Below the pieces are notes generated by a model, which saw only the letters and a list, made by a program, of their open reading frames with translations, ran no database searches and was not told the DNA's origin. A program made the position numbers and the translations under genes. From Romanomermis culicivorax (taxonomy: Eukaryota > Nematoda > Enoplea > Mermithida > Mermithidae): a stretch of 64,000 nucleotides of DNA. Positions 1 to 12,329 of this stretch are shown here, in pieces. Within the stretch, counting starts at the first letter, position 1. Each line of letters starts with the position of its first letter. The stretch spans positions 186,001 to 250,000 of the forward strand of contig CAWUHX010000159.1 in NCBI GenBank assembly GCA_963922205.1. Direction: 5' to 3'.

Positions 1-3000
1 GTTCTGTAACCTAACTCAGCTGGTACTACCACAGGAAAACCAATAGTGTACCTCGGCCTTGTCCTATGGTTCAGCTGTAGAATAATGGACAAGCAGCCGG
101 GTCAGGGGTGACAATCCCTAGTCCTCATTCACTGAGAATGAGGGACTGTGCCATTCGTGGAAAGGCTTACTGTAGGGGACCCGATTGTAAACCTAAATCC
201 CCTTATTGGCCCTGACCTTAAAGGTTCAAGGACTTTTCTAACTGAGGGTACTCTCAAGGGGAAACTGGCCTAGAGAGGATTCCCACAAATATACCGTCAA
301 CAATAATAACCCCTGAGAAGACTCACTTGATCCTCTTCTCAAAGTACGCAGTGCTGGGGGACAGGTTCAAAATTAGCTATGTTGCTCGAAATAATTCGAA
401 ATTTCTACAAAATAATTTTTTTATGAAAACTTCGAATTGGGCAAATTTGACAACTGTCAATCAGAAAAAGTTTAACGAGGATATTTTTGGAACTGGAAAA
501 ATATATGTTGATTTTAGCCCAGAATCTTATCCTTTTAGGTGTATCTGTCGCTAACACGTGTGTTTAAAGGCATGTTACAAATGATGATCAGGTCCTACGC
601 GTCAGATTATTTGTACTGTAGGTATGGATTGAAATGCTGTTTGTTTCAAAGTCAGTGTTTTTTTTGTGCCAAAACATGGTTCTTGGCACAGGAAATTTGG
701 AATGGCACAAAAAATTTTGAGCGTTTGTGCCATTTGTGACAAATTTTTGGCTGGTCAAACATTGAATTTCCTTGATTTTTAGACGTCGAGTCAATAATCT
801 ATATGATATTAATCATACCTGTAAGTAGTGATCGTACGGGGTCCCCGTCCCCGTAAGGCATACCTGCACTTGGGGGCACTGTTTTTTTCCCCAAATCGTG
901 CTTTTTCGGGAAAAAAAATTTGGGGATTGGATACAGAAAAGATGCATTTTTTTGCATTTTAGATGGTCATAATCTCGAAATTTTCCGGCGCTTCACCCCG
1001 ATTATAACTTTAATAGTCATTATTATGCATTACTTAGCTCAGGCGCGGCTCTTAGCACGTCTACCTTCATTTATCATATAATCTATAATAGTTTTCGTCA
1101 TCTTGAACGTATTATATCATGTTTTCATTGGTAATCTTCAATATTTAATCATGAAATTTGATGAAGATTCGCATTTTTTCCTTCTGAGAAAGATCAATAC
1201 GTCAAGTCTAAGCTTTTTGATGCAATTATTTCTTTGCTAACGTAAAATCAATTCAAATGCTTCATGGAAATATCTTTCGGAAATTTATACTCTGCTTACT
1301 CATATATTTTCGACCAAGTATGAGAGTTTACAAATAAATTATACTGGCATTAAAATTTTTCAAGTAAAATTCTAGAAATTACGACTTTTGAACACAAAAT
1401 TCAAATCTAATTCTTGAAATAAATGTTCGGAAAATTGATTTTCTAGCGTCGCAGAATATCAATACCCAAAAAATTTATATCCCTTTTGGGTTCTCACTTG
1501 TCATCATAGAGGACTTAACCATCGATTTCTAATGTAATTCAAAGTCATTATGCTTTTGGATAGTTTGCTTGAAAGTTTGTTCCAATGCTTGTAGATCAAA
1601 CTTTGAACTCGAAAATTTCAATTTTTTCCTCAATTTTAATGAATTGACGGCTCTGAAAACACCAGAAGGCTTTAAAAGGCTCAAAAACACCTAAATCAAG
1701 CGTCTGTGAGCATTTTCAAGCGAAAAAAACGACTTCGGGAAAATGAGGAAAAAATTTTTGACCCCTCTCCCCATTTGGGGAAAAGGCCTGGGGGAAAAAA
1801 ACAGTGCTTGGGGGGTTGGGGGGGGGGACCCCCCAACTTGGCCAACCCAGTACCCAAAATCATTTATCCCCCCCCCAATCCCCCAGTTTGAAAAAAATTA
1901 AAAAAATTTTCCAAAAAGTGTATATTTTTTAGCAGCATTTTTTTTGTGCACAGACTTTTGTGCCAATTGGCACAAGAGGCCAAAAAAATTTGTGCCAATG
2001 GCACAAAAAATTTTTTGCTACTAGAAACATATTGAAAACTGCGGAAAAGTTTTATGCCCAAAGTTTGATAAAAGGTTAACGTTTAAGACCACCCTTTTTT
2101 TTCCTCGAAGATTTTTTCCACATGAGAACTGGACCCAAAATTTTTTTCCTCATTTTCCGAAAATAATCCACATTTTTAAAAATGCTTACAATGTAGCTAC
2201 GGATGCTTTTTTGCGCATTTTAGGAGCATACCCAAGCATTTTGTAGTCAGAAACCTGCAAAAATGAGGAAAAAAATTGGGAAAATTCTGGTTATGTTAGT
2301 CCGAAATGAGCTCATGAAGAATATATTGGTGTTCTATAGGAGCGGATAAAGCAAGTTAACGATAGAGTTCTCATGAGTTTATCTGCTATCAATATTTCTG
2401 TGATTCCGATTAGAATCATCTAATTTTATTTAGTTCTTGGTCCGGCACAGAGCCTCGGGAAAATTTTTTGATTTTCACTGTCTAAAACGCTGGAAAATGA
2501 ACCTTCATAACGTTGCAAAATAAATTGAACCAGACTGATCAAGCGTAATTTGCTTCCCATTCCGGCACGAAGCGCCGGAAAAATTTTCGGGTTTTTGTAT
2601 TCTACAACGCTGAAAAATAAATCTCTCCAGCAGATAATTCGTGAACAAATGTTTTAAAATCGCGTTCTAGATTAATGTCCTCAATTTTCACTTTCAATAA
2701 ACGCAAAATTTCAGATTGCAAACGTTTAAAAAATTCCAATCATCGAGAGAAAAAATTGAGAGACTTGATAGAAATCTCTATTTTCGGCGACATAATTGAC
2801 TGTAAACAATTAGAAAATGAAACGAGCTAACTTGATTGATAGAAACTGTTGAGCATTAATTAGTAAGTTGAAGTAGATATGCTAACAGCCACACCTGATA
2901 GAAAATAATTATAATTATACCCATGACTGGCGCATAGCGCCAAAAAATTTTTACATTTTGATCTTTTAAAGTCCACCAAAACGCATCTTTTCGGTTTACA

Positions 3001-3242
3001 GTTCCCCAAAATTTTTTCCACAATGAGAACCATACCCAAAAATTTTTTCCTCATTTCGAAATTTTTTTCCTCAAAAGACCCCATTTGAGGAAAAAACGGT
3101 GTTTAAGACGCATTAGTTTTTTGTAAAAATCGTCCTCAACCTATTTTTCAGCTAAACCATGTCATGTCAGTCAGATAAGAAAAAACTGTGTGAGAAAATG
3201 GTTTACGACGACTGTAAAAGAAATGGTGTAAAAGAAATGGAA
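1..3242. repeat. Long direct repeat, left copy (at least 3,242 bp)
   Basis: This block recurs at 7796-11037 with a constant offset of 7,795 bases. Every open frame in one copy is identical in the other, and I saw no difference where I compared the text. The right limit is sharp: both copies read aaatggaa, then diverge (c at 3243 against t at 11038). The left limit is unknown because the window begins inside the copy. The content is AT-rich and non-coding in character. It includes a GC-richer head (1-330), several gtgcca/tggcac palindromes (around 655-740 and 1955-2010), C-rich runs (830-860, 1760-1890) and a coding-like stretch at its extreme right end. The short frames inside (for example 327-554 and 588-794) show no domain, and I do not call them genes. 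Confidence 0.95.
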
Positions 3243-3272
3243 CGCATTGAATGGCATTGTTCTGGGTGCTGA
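3159..3272 (+). CDS. Small frame crossing the repeat boundary (37 aa), possible 5' piece of the RTX-like gene
   Basis: An ATG frame of 37 codons begins MSCQSDKKKLCEKMVYDDC and ends at a TGA inside the large frame downstream, one base out of frame with it. Its first 28 codons lie in the long repeat and recur at 10954-11043, where the frame ends after 29 codons. The residue mix (Lys, Cys, Asp, Glu) is more protein-like than its surroundings. It could be the true N-terminus, joined to the main frame by a frameshift or a splice I cannot place, or it could be chance. No family is recognised. Confidence 0.35.
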   Translation: MSCQSDKKKLCEKMVYDDCKRNGVKEMERIEWHCSGC

Positions 3273-5610
3273 TGGCACTGAATGTATCGCAGAAGCATTG
3301 ATGGCTTTTGATATCATAGCCGCCACACCAATAGTTGGTGAAATAGCCATGGGGTTAGTCACTTTATCTTTGGTTGCATCAAGTTTTTATGATTCATATC
3401 ACAAAGTAGATTCCATTCAACATCTCTTATCACTGCGAGATGGGGAAGCATCCAGCGAATTTTGGCGTGCTCTTTTCCACATCCACTCTGAACCATTGAT
3501 CACTTTGCTGGAAAATGAAAAAGATGCCAATAAGCGCATCATCGAGTCAATATTGGAAAAAAACTTGACGTCCCGATGGTTCATCACTCCTTCTGGCATA
3601 GCAATTAAGGGAAACAAGGACCAGATTAAGATTGATTACCAACAAAATAACATTGTGAATTTGGTTCATCGAATTGGACGACCAGCAGCAACAAGAGCAC
3701 TGCCGGATGACACAGAAAAATACAGTCTTTCTTGCAAAATGGCCGAAAGTTTGGAGAAAGTGGAAAAAGGATTTTGGGATGGATTCTTTGAATTTTTTCA
3801 TTCAGCTTATGAACACGTGAAACATATTTTTGTGCCACATAAGAATGATGGCCATACAGAAGATTATTTTTGTGTCAATGCTTTTGTAGTAGAAATAACT
3901 GCTAACAAGCTCAAATCCAATGAAGCCATCTATGCAACTCATGCTGGTGATGACTCCATTATTGGCTATCCATTAGCTGACAACGTTTTTTTGATTGGTG
4001 ATGGCCATAAGTTGATCCATGGTGGAGAAGAGAAAGACACATTTTTGATTTTCGGAAGAAACATTACAGGCACCTTGGATGGCTATGGTGGTCACAATGT
4101 GTTGGATTTCTCAAACAATGGTGCGACGGGATTCACTTTCTTCGAAGGAGGCGTTATTGACCATCTTGAAATAGGGGTTTCGGACATTGATTTATATGTC
4201 AACAACATAACAGAAGTGAGAGGCAGGAAGAATTATCCGGATATACTGTCTCTAGATGACTGTATTATGAAAATCATAGATCTGAAAGGTGGCGCTGATC
4301 AGATACACATACCAAAGATGAATTGCAGTTCAAATTTAACAGTTTATCTCACTGACAGCATGGACATTTATCAATTGAATGAACAAGGCACCTTCAACTA
4401 CATTGTGCAAGATATGGTAGGCAACAAGATCCTCAGCATCGCACCCAAATCCAAAGTGAAATTAATTTTTAGCTCACTTGCTTCATTCGATAGTGGAATC
4501 ACATGCACTGACAGAACAGTGATTATCACTGAAAATGGTAACAATAATCCAGATGCAAAGGTCAAGATTCATTGGACTAGCAAAAATTTGAATATTCATT
4601 TCATGGACAATGCAACACTAACGTTTTACAACAATCATCCAAAACTTACCATTACTAGTACTGATCCATTGAATGCCATTTTAAAACAATTTACAAATTT
4701 TGTCGATGCATCAAAAATTTCATTGACTGCTCATTCTACAAGCGAACGAGAAACTGCTGTTTTTAACCATGGCCAACTTACAGTTTTTAATGACAAATCG
4801 CGTAAGAATGCTAGTAGGTATAGAATAACTCACAATGACATTCACCACACTTGTCATTTGTATGCTGATAAGAGTAATGGTAACATATTCATCATAAAGG
4901 CAAACATATCCAACAACAATGTGACTCTTCCCAAAGTGAATATTTACGATTTTTCGAACAACTCTGCTTCTGTTAATATGATCGACCTTCGTCTATTGGC
5001 TGCCCAGATCAGTGAAATGGGTGATTTTGACCTCAAAGTAAAATTAGATCATAGAAAGCATGAACACCAATGCCGACATGTACATTTATTGCTTTATTCC
5101 TATGAGATAAATGGTCGATATCAACTTCTGGGAGAAATAGAAATTCACGATGGTCTCAAAGAGAACATTTATCAAAAGTTCATCATTATCAATAAAGGCG
5201 AAAACCTCTTTGTGCCTACTGAACGTAAATGCCATATAAATCTAAAACCACTTCCCATAATCCAACCTGAAAAAGATTTGATCATAATCACACCTGGTCA
5301 ATTGGAACTTGACTCTTGGCTAGTTTTCCCACATCCCATCAAAAAAGTGGGAATTTTCCACGCTAATAATACTCTCATAATCACTAATCTCTTGTCAGTA
5401 TTGAAAAGTAAAGGAAAAACGAATGCCAAACCCCTGAGCATAGTATTTTTACAATTTTTCAAATACAAAAAGATTTTGGAAACGGTATCCATCAGCTTGG
5501 GGTTTGCTTCCGAATTGAAGCTGAGCAGAATTTTCCAAAACCCCAATATGGTCAGGAACATTGGTCACATGTGGAGCGTGATCACCAAAATTCTCACCTC
5601 GTATAAATAG
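3247..5610 (+). CDS. Large protein with degenerate RTX-like repeats and hydrophobic N-terminal segment (787 codons)
   Basis: This is an uninterrupted frame of 787 codons, far longer than chance allows here. The codon at 3247 is TTG. The frame is open from 3232 (stop at 3229), and the first in-frame ATG is at 3301, so the 5' end may be truncated or spliced from upstream. Residues 20-48 are a hydrophobic, Ala/Ile/Val-rich stretch ending in SLVASSFYD, resembling a pore-forming or membrane-inserting helix. Residues 233-290 carry spaced Gly/Asp motifs (AGDDSI, GDGHKLIHGG, DGYGGHNVLDFSNN), and GGADQIH follows at 348-354. These resemble degenerate RTX calcium-binding beta-roll repeats. The rest is beta-rich, with many potential N-glycosylation sites. 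A similar build is known from bacterial secreted toxins and from toxin-like proteins that some animals acquired by transfer, so an origin by transfer is my inference. No catalytic domain is visible. AATAAA follows 71 bases after the stop, so it looks like an expressed eukaryotic gene. Confidence 0.8.
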   Translation: MNGIVLGADGTECIAEALMAFDIIAATPIVGEIAMGLVTLSLVASSFYDSYHKVDSIQHLLSLRDGEASSEFWRALFHIHSEPLITLLENEKDANKRIIESILEKNLTSRWFITPSGIAIKGNKDQIKIDYQQNNIVNLVHRIGRPAATRALPDDTEKYSLSCKMAESLEKVEKGFWDGFFEFFHSAYEHVKHIFVPHKNDGHTEDYFCVNAFVVEITANKLKSNEAIYATHAGDDSIIGYPLADNVFLIGDGHKLIHGGEEKDTFLIFGRNITGTLDGYGGHNVLDFSNNGATGFTFFEGGVIDHLEIGVSDIDLYVNNITEVRGRKNYPDILSLDDCIMKIIDLKGGADQIHIPKMNCSSNLTVYLTDSMDIYQLNEQGTFNYIVQDMVGNKILSIAPKSKVKLIFSSLASFDSGITCTDRTVIITENGNNNPDAKVKIHWTSKNLNIHFMDNATLTFYNNHPKLTITSTDPLNAILKQFTNFVDASKISLTAHSTSERETAVFNHGQLTVFNDKSRKNASRYRITHNDIHHTCHLYADKSNGNIFIIKANISNNNVTLPKVNIYDFSNNSASVNMIDLRLLAAQISEMGDFDLKVKLDHRKHEHQCRHVHLLLYSYEINGRYQLLGEIEIHDGLKENIYQKFIIINKGENLFVPTERKCHINLKPLPIIQPEKDLIIITPGQLELDSWLVFPHPIKKVGIFHANNTLIITNLLSVLKSKGKTNAKPLSIVFLQFFKYKKILETVSISLGFASELKLSRIFQNPNMVRNIGHMWSVITKILTSYK

Positions 5611-5680
5611 GTGTGTCTTTTTTTGTTATGTTGAATGTTATGAATGTGTTAAATGATGAACATATGAATGTTATGCTATG

Positions 5681-5686
5681 AATAAA
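5681..5686 (+). promoter_or_regulatory. Polyadenylation signal of the RTX-like gene
   Basis: A canonical AATAAA lies 71 bases after the TAG stop of the 787-codon frame, followed by T-rich sequence. It supports a genuine eukaryotic 3' end. Confidence 0.6.
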
Positions 5687-5699
5687 GTTGAATCACAAA

Positions 5700-7795
5700 G
5701 ATTTAGTTTTGTTTTTTTGTGATTTTTTAATAAAAATTTTTTATCATGGAAATTACAAATTTGCAAATCTAATTATCAATTTGAAAATGCATGCCTTGAA
5801 GTTTTCCTGACCTCTGGTGCCAAGTGGTAACTTTCTTTTGTTGTCCTCCATGGTGCTCCCGAATCATCTTATCATATTGTTTTCCTCTCCAATATACTGA
5901 ATGCAACATTAGCGAGTGTGTTATGAGGGATGGGATAGGGGAAGTAGCAGTGCCTCATTAGTGAGGGCTAGAAGGTCCTACGGGAGTCATAGGCACTGGT
6001 GTACTGTAGATAGAGAACGCTACTAATGAACTCCACCTTGTACTTCACATAGGCTATCACATAGACTGACGAACCGTGGACAATGAGAGAGAGATACATC
6101 AGCAATCCTAGATGTAGAAAGGGCCTTGTGGAGAGCTGAAAGCTTAGTTGGAAGTTCCTGGAGGGTGAAACTCGATTGGAAACTTAAGGGGTTAATCGAC
6201 AATGGCCTGGAAGAGGGAGAGAATTGGGGCCTAATCCCAGTTGTAGCTTGTGGAGAAGACTTACCAAAACAATATTCATATTCGATTCTTTATTAATATA
6301 AGAAGAGGTTTCCATAACTGGAAGCTTCTGAAATGATTCAGCTTTCCATAGTATTGAGAAACAAGTTTGGTGGAACAAACTTGGTGTTTATGCTAGCGGG
6401 AGTAGGAGTGTCAGTTGTTCCAGAATACAGCAGGAGGAGGCCACTACAGTAATCATCGACGCTAATCGAGTTGAAGGCTTTGGTGTGCAACTTCTGGCAT
6501 TGGTGTGCAGGTGGTGGATGCAGCAAAAAGTGGTGAAAAAATTTACATAGATTTATGATGCCACATTCGAAGAATAGAGTTGCAAGAGTTGGACATGCAC
6601 CATCATACTACTGTAAATTTTCAGGATAGTGTAACATTAAGCATAGGAGGTCAGATTGACTGGAGGGGGGCGCTCCCATGTCATGTGATGACACCAAGGT
6701 ATTGGCCCCATTTAACCTAACCCGGTGAGTAATAGCTATAGAAAGAACTGTAGGTACTGTGGTGCTGCTTTGGGGGTTTAATTGTAGGTAAGGATAGCAC
6801 CACCAGATTAGGGGTGAACACTGGTGCAGTCAGTGTAGAGGATGGACAAGGCCATCAGAGGGATGACCCAGGCATTAGGGGTCCTGGTCGTAAACTAAAA
6901 CGTCCCTCTTAACCGAACCTCAGGGATAAGGTGATGCTGATAAAAGTGCAGAGTGCTAGTGAGGCGAGCCCATTCATGAGAGAGTACCCTTATCTGACCT
7001 AAACATTACTATGCCCTGGAACTTAACTAGTCTTGTAGGGGAAAATGGCTACAGGTATGATTGGGTACAACCAGGCAGCAATGGATGGCTAGCCCAAGAC
7101 AGTCTGCAGCTAACATAAATTGGGCATTGAGGTGGAGGACAGATACAGCTGAGAGGGAATGCACAAACTTGAACTAAGCCGGATGACGGTAATATGCAAA
7201 TTCGATGATGTGAGATGAAAGCACAGAACACTAAGATGAATACTAAAGGCAAAGACTAGAAGGTTCAAAAGAACGAACACAAAGTGAAGGAATAAATGGA
7301 GCAACATGCCATTATATACACTTGAACATCTACAGTAAAACTTGGGGGGGGAGTTGAGACGCCCAGGCCAATGCCTGCAATGGTGTCCTTGCAGGGGCAG
7401 AGCCTGTGTGCACATAGGCATTTGCCTAGTTCCAATATACTCAGCATTGAGGCTGACTTAGTGCCTGTGCAAAACATATGAACCTCTTTAGCAGAAATTC
7501 TCACAACTATTCGCTTGTGTCAGCAAGAGCAGCACTTGATTTGTTGACACAAGGGGCATGTGATTCGACAATAATAACTGTGAGCAAGGAGTGCTCTTTG
7601 AGGAACTCAGCTAATAGGCGTACTGTAGGTTATACTGTCACATTAACTGAAATTGGGAGCCCTGTAACATTAAGTAGATTGGTGATCAGTCACATTGATG
7701 GGTGAACCCATACCATATCCCGTAGAAAATATGGCCATGACACTGTGGGTGACATGCTATGACCCTGTTGGGTGGCTCCGTTTGATTATTATTCA
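5700..7795. other. GC-richer non-coding spacer between gene and right repeat
   Basis: This 2.1 kb holds no credible coding frame on either strand. It is visibly less AT-rich than its flanks and rich in short gg/cc words. A stretch near 6770-7020 (with tgtagaggatggacaaggc, then ggtcctggtcgtaaac) loosely resembles 60-200 of the long repeat, so part of it looks like a diverged relative of the head of that repeat. The short frames at 7049-7504 and 7478-7705 look incidental. Confidence 0.5.
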
Positions 7796-10700
7796 GTTCT
7801 GTAACCTAACTCAGCTGGTACTACCACAGGAAAACCAATAGTGTACCTCGGCCTTGTCCTATGGTTCAGCTGTAGAATAATGGACAAGCAGCCGGGTCAG
7901 GGGTGACAATCCCTAGTCCTCATTCACTGAGAATGAGGGACTGTGCCATTCGTGGAAAGGCTTACTGTAGGGGACCCGATTGTAAACCTAAATCCCCTTA
8001 TTGGCCCTGACCTTAAAGGTTCAAGGACTTTTCTAACTGAGGGTACTCTCAAGGGGAAACTGGCCTAGAGAGGATTCCCACAAATATACCGTCAACAATA
8101 ATAACCCCTGAGAAGACTCACTTGATCCTCTTCTCAAAGTACGCAGTGCTGGGGGACAGGTTCAAAATTAGCTATGTTGCTCGAAATAATTCGAAATTTC
8201 TACAAAATAATTTTTTTATGAAAACTTCGAATTGGGCAAATTTGACAACTGTCAATCAGAAAAAGTTTAACGAGGATATTTTTGGAACTGGAAAAATATA
8301 TGTTGATTTTAGCCCAGAATCTTATCCTTTTAGGTGTATCTGTCGCTAACACGTGTGTTTAAAGGCATGTTACAAATGATGATCAGGTCCTACGCGTCAG
8401 ATTATTTGTACTGTAGGTATGGATTGAAATGCTGTTTGTTTCAAAGTCAGTGTTTTTTTTGTGCCAAAACATGGTTCTTGGCACAGGAAATTTGGAATGG
8501 CACAAAAAATTTTGAGCGTTTGTGCCATTTGTGACAAATTTTTGGCTGGTCAAACATTGAATTTCCTTGATTTTTAGACGTCGAGTCAATAATCTATATG
8601 ATATTAATCATACCTGTAAGTAGTGATCGTACGGGGTCCCCGTCCCCGTAAGGCATACCTGCACTTGGGGGCACTGTTTTTTTCCCCAAATCGTGCTTTT
8701 TCGGGAAAAAAAATTTGGGGATTGGATACAGAAAAGATGCATTTTTTTGCATTTTAGATGGTCATAATCTCGAAATTTTCCGGCGCTTCACCCCGATTAT
8801 AACTTTAATAGTCATTATTATGCATTACTTAGCTCAGGCGCGGCTCTTAGCACGTCTACCTTCATTTATCATATAATCTATAATAGTTTTCGTCATCTTG
8901 AACGTATTATATCATGTTTTCATTGGTAATCTTCAATATTTAATCATGAAATTTGATGAAGATTCGCATTTTTTCCTTCTGAGAAAGATCAATACGTCAA
9001 GTCTAAGCTTTTTGATGCAATTATTTCTTTGCTAACGTAAAATCAATTCAAATGCTTCATGGAAATATCTTTCGGAAATTTATACTCTGCTTACTCATAT
9101 ATTTTCGACCAAGTATGAGAGTTTACAAATAAATTATACTGGCATTAAAATTTTTCAAGTAAAATTCTAGAAATTACGACTTTTGAACACAAAATTCAAA
9201 TCTAATTCTTGAAATAAATGTTCGGAAAATTGATTTTCTAGCGTCGCAGAATATCAATACCCAAAAAATTTATATCCCTTTTGGGTTCTCACTTGTCATC
9301 ATAGAGGACTTAACCATCGATTTCTAATGTAATTCAAAGTCATTATGCTTTTGGATAGTTTGCTTGAAAGTTTGTTCCAATGCTTGTAGATCAAACTTTG
9401 AACTCGAAAATTTCAATTTTTTCCTCAATTTTAATGAATTGACGGCTCTGAAAACACCAGAAGGCTTTAAAAGGCTCAAAAACACCTAAATCAAGCGTCT
9501 GTGAGCATTTTCAAGCGAAAAAAACGACTTCGGGAAAATGAGGAAAAAATTTTTGACCCCTCTCCCCATTTGGGGAAAAGGCCTGGGGGAAAAAAACAGT
9601 GCTTGGGGGGTTGGGGGGGGGGACCCCCCAACTTGGCCAACCCAGTACCCAAAATCATTTATCCCCCCCCCAATCCCCCAGTTTGAAAAAAATTAAAAAA
9701 ATTTTCCAAAAAGTGTATATTTTTTAGCAGCATTTTTTTTGTGCACAGACTTTTGTGCCAATTGGCACAAGAGGCCAAAAAAATTTGTGCCAATGGCACA
9801 AAAAATTTTTTGCTACTAGAAACATATTGAAAACTGCGGAAAAGTTTTATGCCCAAAGTTTGATAAAAGGTTAACGTTTAAGACCACCCTTTTTTTTCCT
9901 CGAAGATTTTTTCCACATGAGAACTGGACCCAAAATTTTTTTCCTCATTTTCCGAAAATAATCCACATTTTTAAAAATGCTTACAATGTAGCTACGGATG
10001 CTTTTTTGCGCATTTTAGGAGCATACCCAAGCATTTTGTAGTCAGAAACCTGCAAAAATGAGGAAAAAAATTGGGAAAATTCTGGTTATGTTAGTCCGAA
10101 ATGAGCTCATGAAGAATATATTGGTGTTCTATAGGAGCGGATAAAGCAAGTTAACGATAGAGTTCTCATGAGTTTATCTGCTATCAATATTTCTGTGATT
10201 CCGATTAGAATCATCTAATTTTATTTAGTTCTTGGTCCGGCACAGAGCCTCGGGAAAATTTTTTGATTTTCACTGTCTAAAACGCTGGAAAATGAACCTT
10301 CATAACGTTGCAAAATAAATTGAACCAGACTGATCAAGCGTAATTTGCTTCCCATTCCGGCACGAAGCGCCGGAAAAATTTTCGGGTTTTTGTATTCTAC
10401 AACGCTGAAAAATAAATCTCTCCAGCAGATAATTCGTGAACAAATGTTTTAAAATCGCGTTCTAGATTAATGTCCTCAATTTTCACTTTCAATAAACGCA
10501 AAATTTCAGATTGCAAACGTTTAAAAAATTCCAATCATCGAGAGAAAAAATTGAGAGACTTGATAGAAATCTCTATTTTCGGCGACATAATTGACTGTAA
10601 ACAATTAGAAAATGAAACGAGCTAACTTGATTGATAGAAACTGTTGAGCATTAATTAGTAAGTTGAAGTAGATATGCTAACAGCCACACCTGATAGAAAA

Positions 10701-11037
10701 TAATTATAATTATACCCATGACTGGCGCATAGCGCCAAAAAATTTTTACATTTTGATCTTTTAAAGTCCACCAAAACGCATCTTTTCGGTTTACAGTTCC
10801 CCAAAATTTTTTCCACAATGAGAACCATACCCAAAAATTTTTTCCTCATTTCGAAATTTTTTTCCTCAAAAGACCCCATTTGAGGAAAAAACGGTGTTTA
10901 AGACGCATTAGTTTTTTGTAAAAATCGTCCTCAACCTATTTTTCAGCTAAACCATGTCATGTCAGTCAGATAAGAAAAAACTGTGTGAGAAAATGGTTTA
11001 CGACGACTGTAAAAGAAATGGTGTAAAAGAAATGGAA
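7796..11037. repeat. Long direct repeat, right copy
   Basis: This is the second copy of the block at 1-3242, in the same orientation and apparently identical. It follows the 2.1-kb spacer downstream of the RTX-like gene, so gene plus spacer are bracketed by direct repeats. To the right it runs into unrelated sequence that starts 'tgctgacaaaatt'. The identity implies a very recent duplication, ongoing gene conversion or an assembly duplication. If the unit is a tandem array of 7,795 bp, the second gene copy is missing here. Confidence 0.95.
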
Positions 11038-12329
11038 TGCTGACAAAATTCTAAAAAGTCTGGAATTGTTTAGGAAGTTCAAATAGATTCACTTTTCGAA
11101 TTCGACTACGAATATGTATCTCCTGTATATTTAACAACAACGTAAAAACTAGGGGAAATAAAATCGAAAATTGTGTAAATTTTTGGTCGAAATATTGTAC
11201 TATCACCAACGATATCAATTTTCCTATTTGAATCAAACACAAAAAGTAAGAATTGCAGTTTTGAATCCAAATCTGACTGAATTAACAGAGAATATTCAAA
11301 ATTTATTCTTATTCATCAGTCATCGACAGCCTATAAAATTTTCTGCCATGACACTAATACACTGTTCGAAGAGAAATCGTTTGCTTTCGGGTCAAATATA
11401 GAAATAGGAAATATTATATTCATTGACTCGGCGTGCGAAGCACCAAAAATTTTTTGCATTTTCACTCACTCTCCAAGTAAATTTAATGTTTGATCAACCA
11501 AAAATTTTGCGCCAATTGGCACAAATGCTCAAAATTTTTTGTGCCATTCCAAATTTTTTTGTGCCAAAAACCATGTTTTGGCACAAAAAGAACAGTTTTT
11601 TGGCCTTTTTTGGGAAACATTTTGACTTTTTTCTACCCCCCCCCCAAAATTTCGGATTTACCCCCCCAACTGGTCGGAGGTCTTACAGGTATGCCCTAAG
11701 GATACCGGGGATCCCCGGCGTTTTCGTCCCCGTCCCCCTCCCCGTCCCCGGTCTAAAAAAGTCATCAGGGATTCCATTTTTCGGGGAATTTCATTTTAGT
11801 AATGCAATTTGTTCTGTTGTGCTGGCTTATAGCTTTTAAACATGAGCATGTTATGGATGAATGTTTGACCTTGTATTGTTTTTTCACATATTTGACTAAA
11901 ACCTAGATTTTTCTAGATTATTTCCACAAAATCATTTTGTGGTTCTTTAGAATTTTCGACTTTCGGGAAGATAACTTTTTGCCTTGGGAAAATGATTAAG
12001 CATGGGACCATAGCAGAGGTTCTTCTGTCTGAAACAGTCATTCAATTCCATTGCTGCTTGCCTGTTTTAGTTTGCCTGACTGAAAACATGTTGAATTCAC
12101 TGAAAAATTCGACTTTTCAGGCAGGAAATAGATATTAAAAATAGTCATTTTCTAATGATATAGAATATCAAAATCCAAACTTTTTCCGATGCTCTGCACT
12201 GCATTAATTACCGATCAATATCCGAGTCCAAAGTAAAATATCTGTCACACTTTTTTATGGTTTATACCAATGTTTTTTTTGCACTGTGCACAACTTTTTC
12301 CGCTCGTGCAGAATTTTTTTTCAGATATT
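11038..12329. other. Repeat-derived spacer with inverted gtgcca/tggcac block
   Basis: No convincing gene is present. 11171-11401 is an open frame of ordinary composition but without domain or splice support. 11470-11590 is the reverse complement, with some changes, of 655-775 of the long repeat. 11684-11693 (TACAGGTATG) is the right end of a C-rich MITE whose left end I could not place. 11702-11760 is GC-rich and includes the palindrome CCGGGGATCCCCGG and a run of gtcccc words also found at 836-853. Confidence 0.45.

Noticed and set aside
327..794. Three short frames (75, 66 and 68 codons), duplicated at 8122-8589
   Set aside because: They are identical in both repeat copies only because the DNA is. 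Overlap on both strands and low complexity argue against genes.
1706..2061. Frames across the C-rich run and the gtgcca palindromes
   Set aside because: Open because of homopolymer and palindromic composition; the C-rich part belongs to the MITE-like sequence.
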